From the NCBI GenBank assembly GCA_020086605.1, contig JACBWW010000097.1:314025-378024 (forward strand): DNA of 64,000 nt, written 5' to 3'. The DNA is from Lanius collurio (Eukaryota > Chordata > Aves > Passeriformes > Laniidae). The position numbers and the translations under genes are program-made. Below, piece after piece: positions 49,201 through 59,782 of the stretch (the stretch's first letter is position 1; the number at the start of each line of letters is the position of its first letter). The notes beneath the pieces are model-generated. The model searched no databases. It was given only the letters and a program-made list of their open reading frames with translations, and was not told the DNA's origin.

Positions 49201-51150
49201 TTGCCTTCAGATTATGTTTTATTATGAATTTCTCACTCTGACAGGTGCCAAGCAGGCAGGTACATCCTATTTTTGGTACATTTATTCTGCCAGGTACCTC
49301 TGCTCTGGTGTTAAACACTCCTGGCAGCTTCTGCAACGTGCACAAGTTGACTCAATTTAATCTGGATATGTCAGAGGTCGAGAATTTGCTCCAGAAGCAG
49401 CCCTGAGCAAATACACCAACGCCAAAAATAAAGTTTGCTGGGCTGGAGTCACCAGCAACACGTGAAAAATGATTTATTTGTGTAAAGGGCTGCTTAAAGA
49501 GCAGCAATTTTCATAATATTCCCAACAGATAAAGACACAAAACTACTCAGAACATTCACAAAGTTTATCTGATAAATATACATTTTCTGTTTTAAATGTC
49601 CCATGAACGCACAATTTTTTATTTAAAAACCCTTGAAAATATTGTGCTCATTAGTTCAACCTCAATTTTAAAGACCAAAGCACAGCAAACTACTACAGGT
49701 TACCAGTGATTTAGGGAATATTTAGTTATACAGAGTATTATGGAGTTTAAATCCAGGAGACTCCAACTAGAGTTCTTTGGTTGAGCATGGAAGGACAAGT
49801 TTTAAAACATTTTAAAGTTACCTTAGCCCACGAAAAATATAGATAGAATAGACAGAATATGAAACATGTTTATAGAAATAAGAGTTTCCACCTGATCAAG
49901 ACCAGGAATTACACCAAGCACAGATATTGTCAGTTTTATGGCAAATGTGCACAGACAGATAAGAGGAACAGATAAATGTAAACCAAAAAAATAACAGGTA
50001 AAACTAAGTGGATGTATTTAATGCGGTATCATTTTTAGCTCTCTTCTAGGTTGAATTCATAGAGCTGAAAGACACGAGGATTTACTTATGACAGAACCAG
50101 AAGTGTTCTTTCAATGAAAAAAAAAAAAAAATAGTGGGTTTTAGCCTGCCACCAGCTTGTTTTTGAGGTGACAGCAGTGCTTTCTGCGGGAGGAAAACAC
50201 ACTGTACGCACCACACAGCGACTAATAAATAAAAAACCACGGGGACTCGGCAACAAGAACACGGATTACACCCTGGAAAAACTGAGCCACAAACTACAGC
50301 CGTTGAGGCTTGAAAGGAGACGCGCTCTGCGCACTGAGGAACGAAGGGCACGCTGGAAGGGGACGGCAGCGAACCGGCTCCACCGGCCCGTCCCCACACG
50401 TGCTCCGTGAGGGAGGCGGCTGCAAACGGCGCAGGAGAAGGGCGCTAACCGCGGACTCCTGGCGCAGGGAGGGGGCCGCGGGACGAGGCGCTCGGAGCGG
50501 ACCCCGCGCGTCCCCTCAGCGGTGTCCCCTCAGCGCCGTCCCCTCAGCGGCTGCCCCTCAGCGGCGTCCCCTCAGCGGCGGCCCCTCAGCGGCGGCCCCT
50601 CAGCGCCGTCCCCTCAGCGGCTGCCCCTCAGCGCCGTCCCCTCAGCGGCTGCCCCTCAGCGCCGTCCCCTCAGCGGCGGCCCCTCAGCGGTGTCCCCTGA
50701 GCGGCTGCCCCTCAGCGGCTGCCCCTCAGCGCCGTCCCCTCAGCGCCGTCCCCTCAGCGCCGACCCCTCAGCGGCTGCCCCTCAGCGCCGACCCCTCAGC
50801 GCCGTCCCCTCAGCGGCGTCCCCTCAGCGGCTGCCCCTCAGCACCGGCCCCTCAGCGCCTCCCGCCGCCATTCGAACGGCGCGGGCCGCCGCAGCCAATC
50901 AGCGCCCGCGCTGCGGCCCCGCGCGCCCGCCGAGGGCTGAGGGGCGGCGGAGGGACCCCCCCTGCCCCGCCCGGGGCTCCGCTCCCCGCGCCCGGAGCCC
51001 GCTGTCGGCGCTCGCTCCCGGCTCCCCCGCGCTCCCCGCCCGCCTTACCACGTATCCTCCCCACACGTAGAGAAAGTTCCCGTCCACCACGGCGCAGTGG
51101 CCGCTGCGCTCCTCGGCTACGCAGAACTGATCCTCGGGGTCCGCCGCCAT
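31279..51150 (-). CDS. KLHDC1: KLHDC1, kelch-repeat substrate receptor of a cullin-5 E3 ligase
   Basis: KLHDC1 is the paralogue of KLHDC2; the human protein recognises C-terminal glycine degrons through CUL5-elongin BC. Coding exons in transcript order (- strand): 51150-51049, 48423-48353, 46707-46590, 46007-45889, 44433-44355, 43507-43424, 42537-42454, 37864-37806, 35972-35860, 35438-35366, 32516-32432, 31870-31818, 31453-31279 (TGA). They sum to 1215 bases (404 residues; human 406), all in phase. The start MAADPEDQFCVAEERSGH leads into the first kelch blade (YVWGGYV). Further kelch marks are IFGGFDD, YFGGYGC, IFGGRVL, LFGGL and VFGGSKD. The BC-box region reads CLDCIGKN, then LPSKLLQEVLKKITFWAA; the tail is diverged and ends HSP, without the Ser-Gly-Ser of KLHDC2. 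Intron 2 begins with GC (CTATG|GCAAGT). The largest intron (37865-42453) has no recognisable element. Confidence 0.96.
31715..31806 (+). repeat. CR1 3'-end fragment
   Basis: CACCTGGGACAGGGGGAGGTG to CTTCCAACCCAAACCATACTGGG is sense CR1. It ends 12 bases before the KLHDC1 exon at 31818. Confidence 0.85.
32222..32390 (+). repeat. CR1 3'-end fragment
   Basis: TTTGAGGCCAGGTTGGAAGG to AAGGTCCCTCCCAATGCAAAGC is sense CR1, ending about 40 bases from the KLHDC1 exon at 32432. Confidence 0.85.
33955..34090 (+). repeat. CR1 fragment of another subfamily
   Basis: CATTCCAAACCCACCTGGACAC, CCTGCTCCAGGTGACCCTGC and CCCTTCCAACCCCAAGATTCTGTGA are a CR1 3' end unlike the commonest copies here. Confidence 0.8.
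34542..34569. repeat. Perfect 12-bp inverted repeat, 4-base loop
   Basis: TATTTAAGGACT, loop CCTC, AGTCCTTAAATA. The hairpin lies in a KLHDC1 intron, between the exons at 32432 and 35366. Confidence 0.85.
40162..40192. repeat. CAT/ATC trinucleotide microsatellite
   Basis: About ten near-perfect ATC/CAT units in KLHDC1 intron 7; the Asp-rich - strand frame across it is not a gene. Confidence 0.85.
42960..43325 (+). repeat. Long CR1 fragment (KLHDC1 intron)
   Basis: GGAGAAGCTCCAGGGAGAGC, CAGGGCCTGAAGGGGCTCC, GGAATGGCTTCCCAGTGCC and CCTGGAAATGTCCAAGGCC form 365 bases of sense CR1 lacking the last 60 bases of the 3' end. Confidence 0.88.
47118..47155. repeat. Perfect 13-bp inverted repeat
   Basis: GGTTAAATATAAC at 47118-47130 and GTTATATTTAACC at 47143-47155 enclose a 12-base A-rich loop. 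The next 70 bases lead to an N run and a purine minisatellite. Confidence 0.85.
47223..47289. other. Assembly gap (67 N)
   Basis: A run of Ns directly before the purine minisatellite; the repeat is the likely cause. It falls in KLHDC1 intron 2, so no exon is expected to be lost. Confidence 0.97.
47299..47975 (+). repeat. Purine minisatellite, 20-22 bp unit
   Basis: The unit is GGGGGAAGAAGGAAACAAAAA with small length changes, repeated about 25-30 times, all purine except one C per unit. Variants include GGAACC in place of GGAAAC and units lacking one or two G. Lys/Gly-rich frames on + and Phe/Pro/Ser-rich frames on - stay open because few codons are used; they are not genes. Confidence 0.93.
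50505..50868. repeat. CpG-rich minisatellite in KLHDC1 intron 1, about 14-15 bp unit
   Basis: CCCCTCAGCGGC followed by TG, GT or CG recurs about 24 times; every unit carries CCTCAGC. It lies 180 bases inside intron 1, within the CpG-rich 5' region, so it could influence promoter methylation. Confidence 0.93.
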
Positions 51151-51380
51151 CTTGGGGGGGGGAGGAAGAGGAGGAGGAGGAGGGAGGAGGAGGAAGCGGC
51201 TCGGCTGCCTCAGGGCTCGCGTCCCGCCACCGCCTCCTCCGGGTGAAGCTGCGGCTCCGCCGCCGGTCGCTCTCCTGGGGCCGACGGGAAGCGAGGAGGG
51301 TCCAAAGTGTGGGGCGGCACCCGGCGCGGGTCGGGCTGGGAGCGGACGGAGAGTGCTGCGCTGTCCCCGGGCCTGGGCAG
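50870..51380 (-). promoter_or_regulatory. KLHDC1: CpG island, KLHDC1 promoter and 5' UTR
   Basis: CpG-dense, TATA-less sequence surrounds the ATG at 51150 and extends about 230 bases upstream, including a GGAGGA purine stretch (51160-51192). CAAGATGG around the start codon fits a YY1-type start-site motif, an inference from motif form only. Confidence 0.6.
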
Positions 51381-51581
51381 CAGTGCCGGGCTGAGGCGGA
51401 ATAAACCGTGAATAAACCGTGCGGGAGGATGTGAATAATGCGGGAGGATGTGAATAATGTGCGCGAGAGGAGGAAAGAAGCACCGAGGATAGGAGAGCTA
51501 AGCACAAACCACAGGGCAAAAAGCGAAGGAGGAGCTGGGTCCCAAAGTGGGACGGGGTTTAAGACTTTGGGTAAGGACGTG

Positions 51582-52655
51582 GAGCGATGGACGAGGGGGA
51601 ATGGCTTCAAACTGACAGAGGGACGGTTTAAATGGGATATTGGGAGAAAATTCCTGGCTGTGAGGGTGGGCAGGCCCTGGCACAGGGTGCCCAGAGAAGC
51701 TGTGGCTGCCCCTGGATCCCTGGAAGTGTCCAGGGCCAGGCTGGATGGGGCTGGGAGCAACCTAGTCTTATAGATAAGTCAAAATTCATAAGAAATCAAA
51801 ATGGTGTAAGTAGAATAAGTTATTAATGTGAAATCCAAAGTGTGAAATATGGCTTGTAATTTGTATATATGTTCAAATAAGTTATGTTCGAAGTACACCT
51901 TGGCAAGTCCCATGACATGTTGCCCAAGGAAGGTACTAATTAACATAAGAAGTGCAGGCGAGCCCAGGAGAGATGACCTCAGACCCATCAACCTCCTATG
52001 ATTTCATCTTACCCAAGGAGAGAATCTTTTCCATCTGAAAGGAGTAAGAGATAGGATCTGCTGCTCCTTGGACACTGCTGATGAGTGGACCTATTGCTCA
52101 AGACACTTCATTTTAATCATATAAGGATTTCTCGAAAAATCATCATCTGAACAGGACCCTTACCAGAAACGCTGAGATGGGTTACTGGAAAACATCGACC
52201 AGAGCACAAAGAGAATCCTTGGACACATCAACATCTAAATGGACCCCTGAGCACTGGACCAGAGGATCATCAGAAGTGAAAAGAACAAAAGATTTCCTAG
52301 CCAGGAGCAAGAAAAACAGTATAAAAACTGGACTCAAACACCTCAAAGGTGTGCACTTACCTCTCTGAACTGCTGGTGTTCAGGGCTGTGTATGTGTCAC
52401 CCAGAGTCAAGAACCCAGGCTTGGCCCTGCTTTCCTTTATAGTGGCTTATTAAGATTGTCAATTTGATTAAAAATAAATTTTATTTGTTTTATATTAATA
52501 ATTTGGCTCGCGCAAATTATTAATTCGATGAAATTGACATTTCATTTATAACACTGGGACAGTGGAAGGTGTCCCTGCCCATGGCAGGGAGTGGAATGGG
52601 ATGGGCTTTAAGGTCCCTTCCAACCCAAAACATTCCATGATCCTCTGGATTCTGT
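51582..52655 (+). repeat. CR1 copy split by an LTR insertion
   Basis: The left part (51582-51765) ends GGGAGCAACCTAG; the right part (52554-52655) resumes CTGGGACAGTGGAAGG and runs to CTTCCAACCCAAAACATTCC. Joined, they form a continuous CR1 3' end interrupted only by the LTR. Confidence 0.93.
51766..52553 (+). mobile_element. Solo LTR of an endogenous retrovirus (788 bp)
   Basis: The ends are TCTTATA and TATAACA, an inverted pair apart from one base. The flanking 4-bp duplication is CTAG (51762-51765) and CTGG (52554-52557), the CR1 host site being CTGG. A TATA box (TATAAAAA, 52320-52327) and an AATAAA (52473-52478) about 150 bases later give the order U3, R, U5 on the + strand. No gag, pol or env sequence accompanies it, so it is a solo LTR left by recombination. 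A 4-bp duplication is typical of gammaretrovirus-like (ERV1) elements. It lies about 0.6 kb upstream of KLHDC1 and points away from it. Confidence 0.85.
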
Positions 52656-53017
52656 GATAAGACAACCACAGCAGAACTCCCTGTCTCTGAAGTGAGACAA
52701 GCCCCGCTCCTGACAGAAACAGCAGCTATGAAATGGTAGCTGATATTAATTAAGCAGTTGGACAGTTCCAGTTCTTACACTGTTGGGTCAGTCCCAGCTG
52801 AACTCTGTGTCCACCTGGAATTAATGGAATTCAACAGAAAACAGGTACAGCTCTTCAGAGATAGTAGAACAGAACTTGTGAGAAATGAGCACTTTTGCAT
52901 CTTATAAAAGGGCACCAGAGAGTAACTGTAAGGATTTTCTTGTGATAGTAGGGCATACGCTTCTTCTGTTGTATCTAGGAGGGAAGACATTAATTATTCC
53001 CATCAATAACTGGTAAT
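52656..53017. other. Unassigned intergenic sequence
   Basis: Nothing is recognised; no splice-flanked coding block on either strand. Confidence 0.4.
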
Positions 53018-53242
53018 ATTAATCGTAGAATGTCCTGAGTTGGAAGGGACCCACAAGGTTCATCCAGTCCAACTCCTGTCCCTGCACAGGCACCCCAGCA
53101 ATCCCATCCTGTGCATCCTGGAGGTCTTTCAGCCTCGGGGCCGTGCCCATTCCCTGGGGAGCCTGGGCAGTGCCAGCACCCTCTGGGGGAAGAACCTTTC
53201 CCTGATACCCACCTAAACCTCCCTGACACAGCTCCAGGTATT
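53018..53242 (-). repeat. CR1 fragment
   Basis: AATCGTAGAATGTCCTGAGTTGGAAGGGACCC, CAACTCCTGTCCCTGCACAGG and TTCCCTGGGGAGCCTGGGCAG belong to the same subfamily as the copy at 27241. Confidence 0.88.
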
Positions 53243-54284
53243 CTCTCACGACTGACAGAGTGATCAGCACCTGTCCTGACCTCCTAAAATGAAGCCACGT
53301 ACTGATGGTGCATTGGGATGGGGGTTAAAATGCAGGAGTCAGCATTTGGAAGAGATAAGAAAAACATGCAAAGTAGACAAACTATCGATCTATAGGTCAG
53401 GTAGAGCTGCAATGTTCTGTCTCAGGAAATGGGGCTTTGCCAGAGGAGCAGTGACAGACATGAAAACGAGCAGTCTGTCTGTGGAACAAAACAATTCCTT
53501 GGATGCAGGTAGATGTGCTGGCTGATCCTGGACCATTGGGCTCTCTCCAGTCACTCTCCAGCTGCTGTGATGTCCAGCAAAGCCATGGAAGGGGAAAAAG
53601 ATCTGGGCACAGCTTCCAGAGCTCCAGACAGATGGCTCAATGAAACACAAGGCTGCAGCTCGCACTGGAATACTTTTATATCTCTGGTGGGAGGCTCCAG
53701 GCAACCTAAGAGAGCCCCCAAATCCAGCAGGATGCTGTAGGAGTGTGCTTTACATTCCTTGTTTGGCCATAGCTTCAGAGAAAACTATTTTTGGGCGAGG
53801 GGCACATCACTTCTCCAGGTGCACCTTCCCTCATGTGGCGAGGTATGAGCTGAATGGCAAAATCAGGTTTTCTTAGGAGAATAAGCAGCAATTTTAGCAA
53901 ATGAAGGTACTTATGTAAGAATTGGGCTTATAATTTGCACCTAGCTGTATGCCTGTGACGAGAAATGAATCATATTTCCTGCCAGAATAGCTGAGACCTG
54001 TCAGAGCTTTGTCTGAAGAGAGGAGCAGCAGCTTCACCCATGAGCTCACTCCACGATGAGGAGTGATTATAAATTATGCAGTTGAGAATGGACTATAGAA
54101 AAATAGCTGACATTTTTTGTCTGTGTAAATCCCTGCAGTCTTTGGATCCAACTCTTTCAAGAGTTGCTTTGTGAGCCTTCTGTGGAATCAAGCTGTGCTT
54201 TGAGAGATGAGGATGAGTGTTTGAATGAAATATCAGGTATTTTCCATCTGGAGAGAAGGCAAACCCCACAATCTCAGAACTGTG
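53243..54284. other. Unassigned intergenic sequence
   Basis: No gene or repeat family is recognised. Short frames lack conserved motifs. Confidence 0.4.
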
Positions 54285-54436
54285 CCTGCCCCTGGATCCC
54301 TGGAAGTGTCCAAGCCAGGTTGGACAGGGCTTGGAGCAGCCTGGGACAGTGAGAGGTGTGCCTGCCCATGGCAGGGGGTGGGATGAGATGAGTTTTAAGG
54401 TCCTTTCCCATCCAAACCATTCTGGTATTCTGTGAT
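54285..54436 (+). repeat. CR1 3'-end fragment
   Basis: CCTGCCCCTGGATCCCTGG to CTTTCCCATCCAAACCATTCTGG, sense orientation. Confidence 0.88.
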
Positions 54437-54692
54437 TATGTAAAAACAGCCCTGAAAACCATCCTGTGCTTGCAGGACCAATTCACAGCCAGATGTATTT
54501 GATGGATGTTTTGTACCAAGAAAACCTGAAGTAGGAGAGACTCTGGAGTACGGAAGATGCAGAGGAACCTGTGCTGGGCCTACAGGAGAAGAGGAGGGGA
54601 CAGAAGAGTTGTCATCTACCACATCTCTAAGGGACCAAAGTAATACCGTGGGTAATTGGATTGGTACTTGTGTCAGGTGCAGCAAGTGTGTT

Positions 54693-55222
54693 TTATGGAA
54701 TCACAGAATGGTTTAGGTTGGAAAAGGCCTCCATGAACGTGGAGTCTGCCAAGGCCACCACTGCCCCGTGTCCCCAAGTGCCACATCCACACAGCTTTGA
54801 AATCCCTCCAGGGATGGGGACTCCACCACTGCCCTGGGCAGCTGTGCCAGGGCTGGACAGCCCTTTCCATGAAGAAATTTTCCCAATATCCAACCTGAGC
54901 CCAGCCTGAGGCCGTTCCCTCTCCTCCTGTCCCTGTTCCCTGGGAGCAGAGCCCGACCCCCCCTGAGCCCCCTCCTGTCAGGGACTTGTGCAGAGCCACA
55001 AGGTCCCCCTGAGCCTCCTTTGCTCCAGGCTGAGCCCCTTTCCAGCTCCCACAGCCATTCCTGGTGCCCCAGACCCTTCCCCAGCTCCGTTCCCTTCCCT
55101 GGCTTCAGCCCCTCAGTGTCTTCTTGTGAGGAGCCCAGAACTGGACCCAGCAGGGAGGCTGCACCAAGAACCCACCGTGGTTCCCTCCAGCCTTTCCCAT
55201 CCCATCTGTGAAAGGCTCTCAC
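54693..55222 (-). repeat. Longest CR1 fragment in the window, about 530 bp
   Basis: It starts GGAATCACAGAATGGTTTAGG and continues through GAAATTTTCCCAATATCCAACC, GGGAGCAGAGCCCGACCCC and CTCCTTTGCTCCAGGCTGAG to GAACTGGACCCAGCAGG, reaching further 5' in the element than any other copy here. Confidence 0.88.
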
Positions 55223-55477
55223 AACAGCACTCAGGTTATCACAACTCAGTACTTCCCATAGAAACGTGAAGAGCAGGGATGCAACTTCAGCTGAAAATAG
55301 GTCAAGATGTGTTCACTCCCTGAAAGTTTTTTACACTTTAATAAATGTCTTACTTTCATAATGGAAGAAACTACTTTTCAGAGCTGTCAAACAGTCCTTT
55401 TAATTAGTGTGTATGCCTCTGATGAATTTGCAGAAGTATCTACTTTACTTGAAGTATTCACAACATCCATGGGAAGA

Positions 55478-55620
55478 GAGCTGGGGCTGCCCCTGGATCC
55501 CTGGAATGTCCAAGGCCAGGTTGGACAGGGCTTGGAGCAACTTGGGATAGTGGCAACCTGTCCATGGCAGGGAGTGGAACTGGATGGGCTTTAGGTCCCT
55601 CCCAAATTATTCTCTGATTT
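55478..55620 (+). repeat. CR1 3'-end fragment
   Basis: GGGGCTGCCCCTGGATCCC to GTCCCTCCCAAATTATTCTCTG, sense orientation. Confidence 0.87.
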
Positions 55621-58600
55621 TCACGTTGGAAAAGAAACAAAAGACACAAGTATGCATCATACATTAATGTTTTTTTTTTTTTTTTTTGCTCATTATAAAT
55701 AATGTGTAAGTTGCTTCATCTCTCAGTTTTACATGATGTTCTAAGGACAATATATTACACCAGAATAAAACAAATTCAATAGAAAAAAAATATACATTTG
55801 TTTTCATTTATACAGAAGTAGTTTTTCATGAAATGACACCGAACAGGAGACTGAACAGGTAAATGATGGAAAACCTGAGTGACAGGGATGGCGTTTGCTG
55901 GAAGTAAACAAAAGGATTTTACTCTTGATAGATCCAGACTGTTCCCCCCTGCTGTACCTAACACATAATCTGTTTAAAATCAAATATGTTACAATCCCTT
56001 TTCTTTCCCCAATCAGAATTCAAATGATTCAGATTTCCTTGTATGTAAAGTACTACTTGGGGCATGTGCCACGATACAGACTTTTAAATCATTCTCAATT
56101 GACAGGTAGCACTTCAACTGTATGAATTTTGTACACCTAAATTTAACTTGGGGTCAGTCCCCTTCCAAAACCCTCAACCTGAAATGTCTATGTGCTTTTA
56201 TTTTCACAGTGATTCATAAAGTAAGAGATGGAAACATTGAAAACACCTTCTGGTAATTAAGTAGTTCATATCTGACATGGCAGGACCTGTTGTAAGAACA
56301 AGGCCTAAAAGTTCAGTGATTTTTGACTGCAACAATAACATTAAATACTTTGGTTTTTCCCTATTCTGCATAGGAGACACATTCATGCACAAAACACTGC
56401 TAATGCTTAATAAATTATGTGTTTCTATGCTTATTTTCAGTAGCCTGGACTTTGCAAAACAGCTGCTCCTCTTCTGAGCTGCCACAATGAATGAAGAAGC
56501 AACGTGACACCCGTGTGGAAGCAGCACTGCCTTTCTCTGGGATCCCTCCTGTGGGGAAGGGATTGTCCTGAATTGTCCTGCAGCAACCGAGCCAGTACAG
56601 TACAGGAAGGCAAAAGGCACTTCTGAGAATTAATTCACACAAATATTCCACTGAAAGTGGAGTTTTGCCTCAAAAATAGTCACCAAAAGGACGTTTTCCT
56701 CCTCCTCTTTCTTGTAGATAAGTTGTGGGGTTTCTGAAGTTTAGTGAAAGACAAGTAGAGCAAGGTAGGATAGGGGAGAAAGGGAAAAGCCAAAAGTCCC
56801 ATTTCCCTGTTTCTGCCCTTCTCCCTTTTTGGTGCTGTGCTCTAGCAACAACTCTATGGTTGCTTTATAAAAGCCTGGTAACTACCAGGAGATTAAAAGA
56901 ATTAGTTAAGTAGTCCAGCATTTAAAATTGAGCAATGGGAGAGTAATTGCACAATAATTTAAGTGAAATATTCATTCCTTCCTTTTAGACTTTGGTCACA
57001 GTAAATCAAGGTCAAGGTATGAAGTAGCCTTAAAATGTACTAGATAATAATATTTTTTGCAAATACAGTTCTGAACTTCATTTCTTCTGTTTCCTGGAAG
57101 TATTTTTTAACTTTACTAATTTCCACAGCCAAATGGGTTTAGGATGTGCTCTGTTCCCACTTTGCAAACACACAGCCCTGCCACCCATGCAGAGATTTAT
57201 TCTAACTCAGACCACGTGGTGATTCATAGTAAAAGTAACAAGAAATCACTACTCCACCTTTTTAAACCCTGAGATGTCTATTAATTTGAGACATTTCCAA
57301 TTTGTGAAAAGACTTTTGCAGCCTCTGAAAAATCTGTAAATCCTTGAATTTGGGATGACTTGGAGAAATCTCCACGCCATGCATTTAGAAGAGCACAGCA
57401 GTGAAATAATTTAGGACTGTGTGATGCTCTGACATGATCCTTCCATTATTCTATTTCCATTTCCACTTTGTTGCCTGCACAAAGCAATGGAGGAGGAAAA
57501 GGAGGAGGAAAAGGAGGAGGAAAGGGTCACACCCTGTGTCTGATTCAGTCCATAAACCCTCCAAAATTGATAAGTACCCCCAGAGACACAGGGAACATCC
57601 TCTACAGCCACATCAGCACAAGGTCAAACTCATTTTCCAGGGGTTCCTCCACAGCTTGCAGGCAGTGTTACCCCATTTCTGCAGGACTTTTGGCTCCTGA
57701 TAGAATTATCACCTTGCCAGTGGTCTCTGAGACAAAACACCTCTTCCTCCCCCTCCTCTATCATGTGTATTTAAAGAGGTCCAGTTTCAAGTATTTCAGT
57801 ATGGCCCCCACCCCAGTGTATTTGCAGTGTTTAATTGGGTCTAACTGGGCTGAGGGAGGCAGGGATGGTTAACAACAAACCCTGGAGCAGACAGGCTCTT
57901 CTCCAGCTGCTTTCTCTGCCAAATCCCTTTTTTGAAGGTGTTCCCAAAAAATCTGCATTCTCCCAGCCTCCTCCAGGGATCCAAGAGGAGGCACCACCTC
58001 TCACTGCAAAGCTCTGCAGGCTGGGTGAGGAGCACCCAGGTAATACCCACCCAAATCCCATTTGGCTTATCCTGCTTTCCCTAAAGTCTTTATCTCCCTC
58101 TACTGGCTTTAATAGCCACATTTAGAGCTGAAGGAAGATGATTTAGGCTGTTAATCCCTGAGTTCTTCACAATCACACTGAATGTGTTTCTTCACAATTA
58201 ACCACAGATTCTGTTCTAGGATTAACAAAAAAGACAAGACCTTTCCAAATGATTCCTCAGGTCAAAATAGATGCTGCAATTCGTGGCAAAGCTCCACATT
58301 TGTGAGGATTCCAACAACAGGATCCCACTGACAGAATTCTCCAAGTACCCCTCTTCTTTCTTCTGCCAGTTGTTTAATAAATACACTGCACTGCTTTACT
58401 GAATTTACAAATCACATAAACAAAACTCCCCATCTTTGCTTCTGTTGAGTGTCTCTTCCTTGGTTTAGTATAACTCATTTCCATACACAAAACCAGTAAG
58501 GCCTCTATAATTCAGAGCTGTCTGGCAGCACAGCTTAAGAAAAATAGTCTTTATTTGCTAGCTGGGAAATTTCTTCAGCTGAAATACCGTCCCACTTAGT

Positions 58601-59210
58601 TGGAGGCAGCAGTCTAGTTATTTATTTTAAATAAACCTCTTTTTCTGAGCTCTGCAGAGAAACAGCCATGAAGAATAATGCAGAAGCCTCATGAATAATT
58701 AGGAAGCCAGAATCAGTTTACAGGACACAGACCACAGCAGGGAAGTCTTGCCTTCAGTAACATTTCTACTGACAGTGTTGAAGACTGACCCATGAGCATT
58801 TCTAGGTTTGAAGCAGGAAGTATTTTAGAAAGCTGAAAATACAGTTTTCAGTTCAATAATCTGAGTTTGCTGCTTTAGGCCTTGGCTTCAATCTAGATGA
58901 TCCAGTACAGAAAATTCAGAACTTAGATTTTAAATGAAACCCAGGACATGGAAAAAAGTTAACCTAGAAAAACAAAAGTTTGGGTTATTACCATAGCAGT
59001 GATTACTTTTAGACAAAACTTCAGAGAAAACCAGTTTGGGAACCAACAAAATCCTCATTTGGCAGTGTCCAGTTTGGAAATTAGCTCGGTGCTCTCCTGG
59101 GAGGCATTTGCAACTAAAACTCATTCAATAAAAAAAGGCAACGCAGTGAGAAGCTGAAATATTCCCATTTCAGTAAAGTGCACGGGGCTGTGCCCCACGG
59201 AACAGCTCTG
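55621..59210. other. Intergenic sequence and probable 3' UTR of the NIN-like gene
   Basis: No coding exon is recognised. A GGA-rich microsatellite occupies 57488-57525. On the - strand, AATAAA complements near 58618-58624 could end the transcript of the exon at 59211, giving a 3' UTR of about 0.6 kb. The remainder is AT-rich and unassigned. Confidence 0.4.
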
Positions 59211-59420
59211 CTATGACCTGATCTCCGAGGCTGGGCCGAAGGAGGGCGATGCCAAGTTCTTCACTATCCTGTTGAGGTTGGCAATTTTCTCTTCCAGTAA
59301 ATAATTCTTCCTCTCTGCACTCTTCTGCCTCTGCTCTGTCACCTCCAGAGCCTTCAGCAGCTGCGCGTTCTCCACGTACAGATCCTTGACCATGGCGTCT
59401 GCCCTCGTGTTCTTGGCCAG
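59211..59420 (-). CDS. NIN: Terminal coding exon of a coiled-coil centrosomal protein, most likely ninein
   Basis: The exon follows a CCACCCCAG acceptor and reads LAKNTRADAMVKDLYVENAQ, then a heptad-rich segment (LLKALEVTEQRQKSAERKNYLLEEKIANLNRIVKNL in several stretches) and the tail SPSFGPASEIRS before TAG at 59213-59211: 69 residues. This matches my recollection of the C terminus of the ninein family, which anchors microtubule minus ends at centrosomes. NIN rather than its paralogue NINL is favoured because human NIN lies on 14q22, near KLHDC1. The rest of the gene would extend beyond 64000 on the - strand. Confidence 0.6.
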   Translation of the reverse strand: MAKNTRADAMVKDLYVENAQLLKALEVTEQRQKSAERKNYLLEEKIANLNRIVKNLASPSFGPASEIRS

Positions 59421-59782
59421 CTGGGGTGGGAATGGGACACAGGCACTCAGCAGGTCACAAATAAAAGCCCCAAAGGANACAAAATAAAAACAATAGAATT
59501 TTATCCGATAAACAATAATTTTCCTTTTTTTTTTTGCACTGCCTTTTTACTTTATGGCCACAGCAGTAGAAGATCTCTCATTTTCTTATATTTGCAGGTA
59601 CATCTGCTAATGAAAAGCAGTTTCTGTACTCCAGTACATCCCCACCACAGATCTTTCCCAGAAGTGCTGATATAATAAACCTCATTAGCAAAGATAAATG
59701 TTTTGTCTAGAACTTGTTCATTCTTGAAGTGGGAATTATTGATTTCTATAAAGACAAGACACATTATGCTTAAAAAAAGATT

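Noticed and set aside
50310..51404. 364-codon and shorter frames in the KLHDC1 CpG island
   Set aside because: Created by the CCCCTCAGCG repeat and high GC content; they overlap the real first exon of KLHDC1 on the other strand.
53640..53876. Possible small gene between KLHDC1 and the NIN-like gene
   Set aside because: No similarity, no splice-consistent neighbours and no codon bias.
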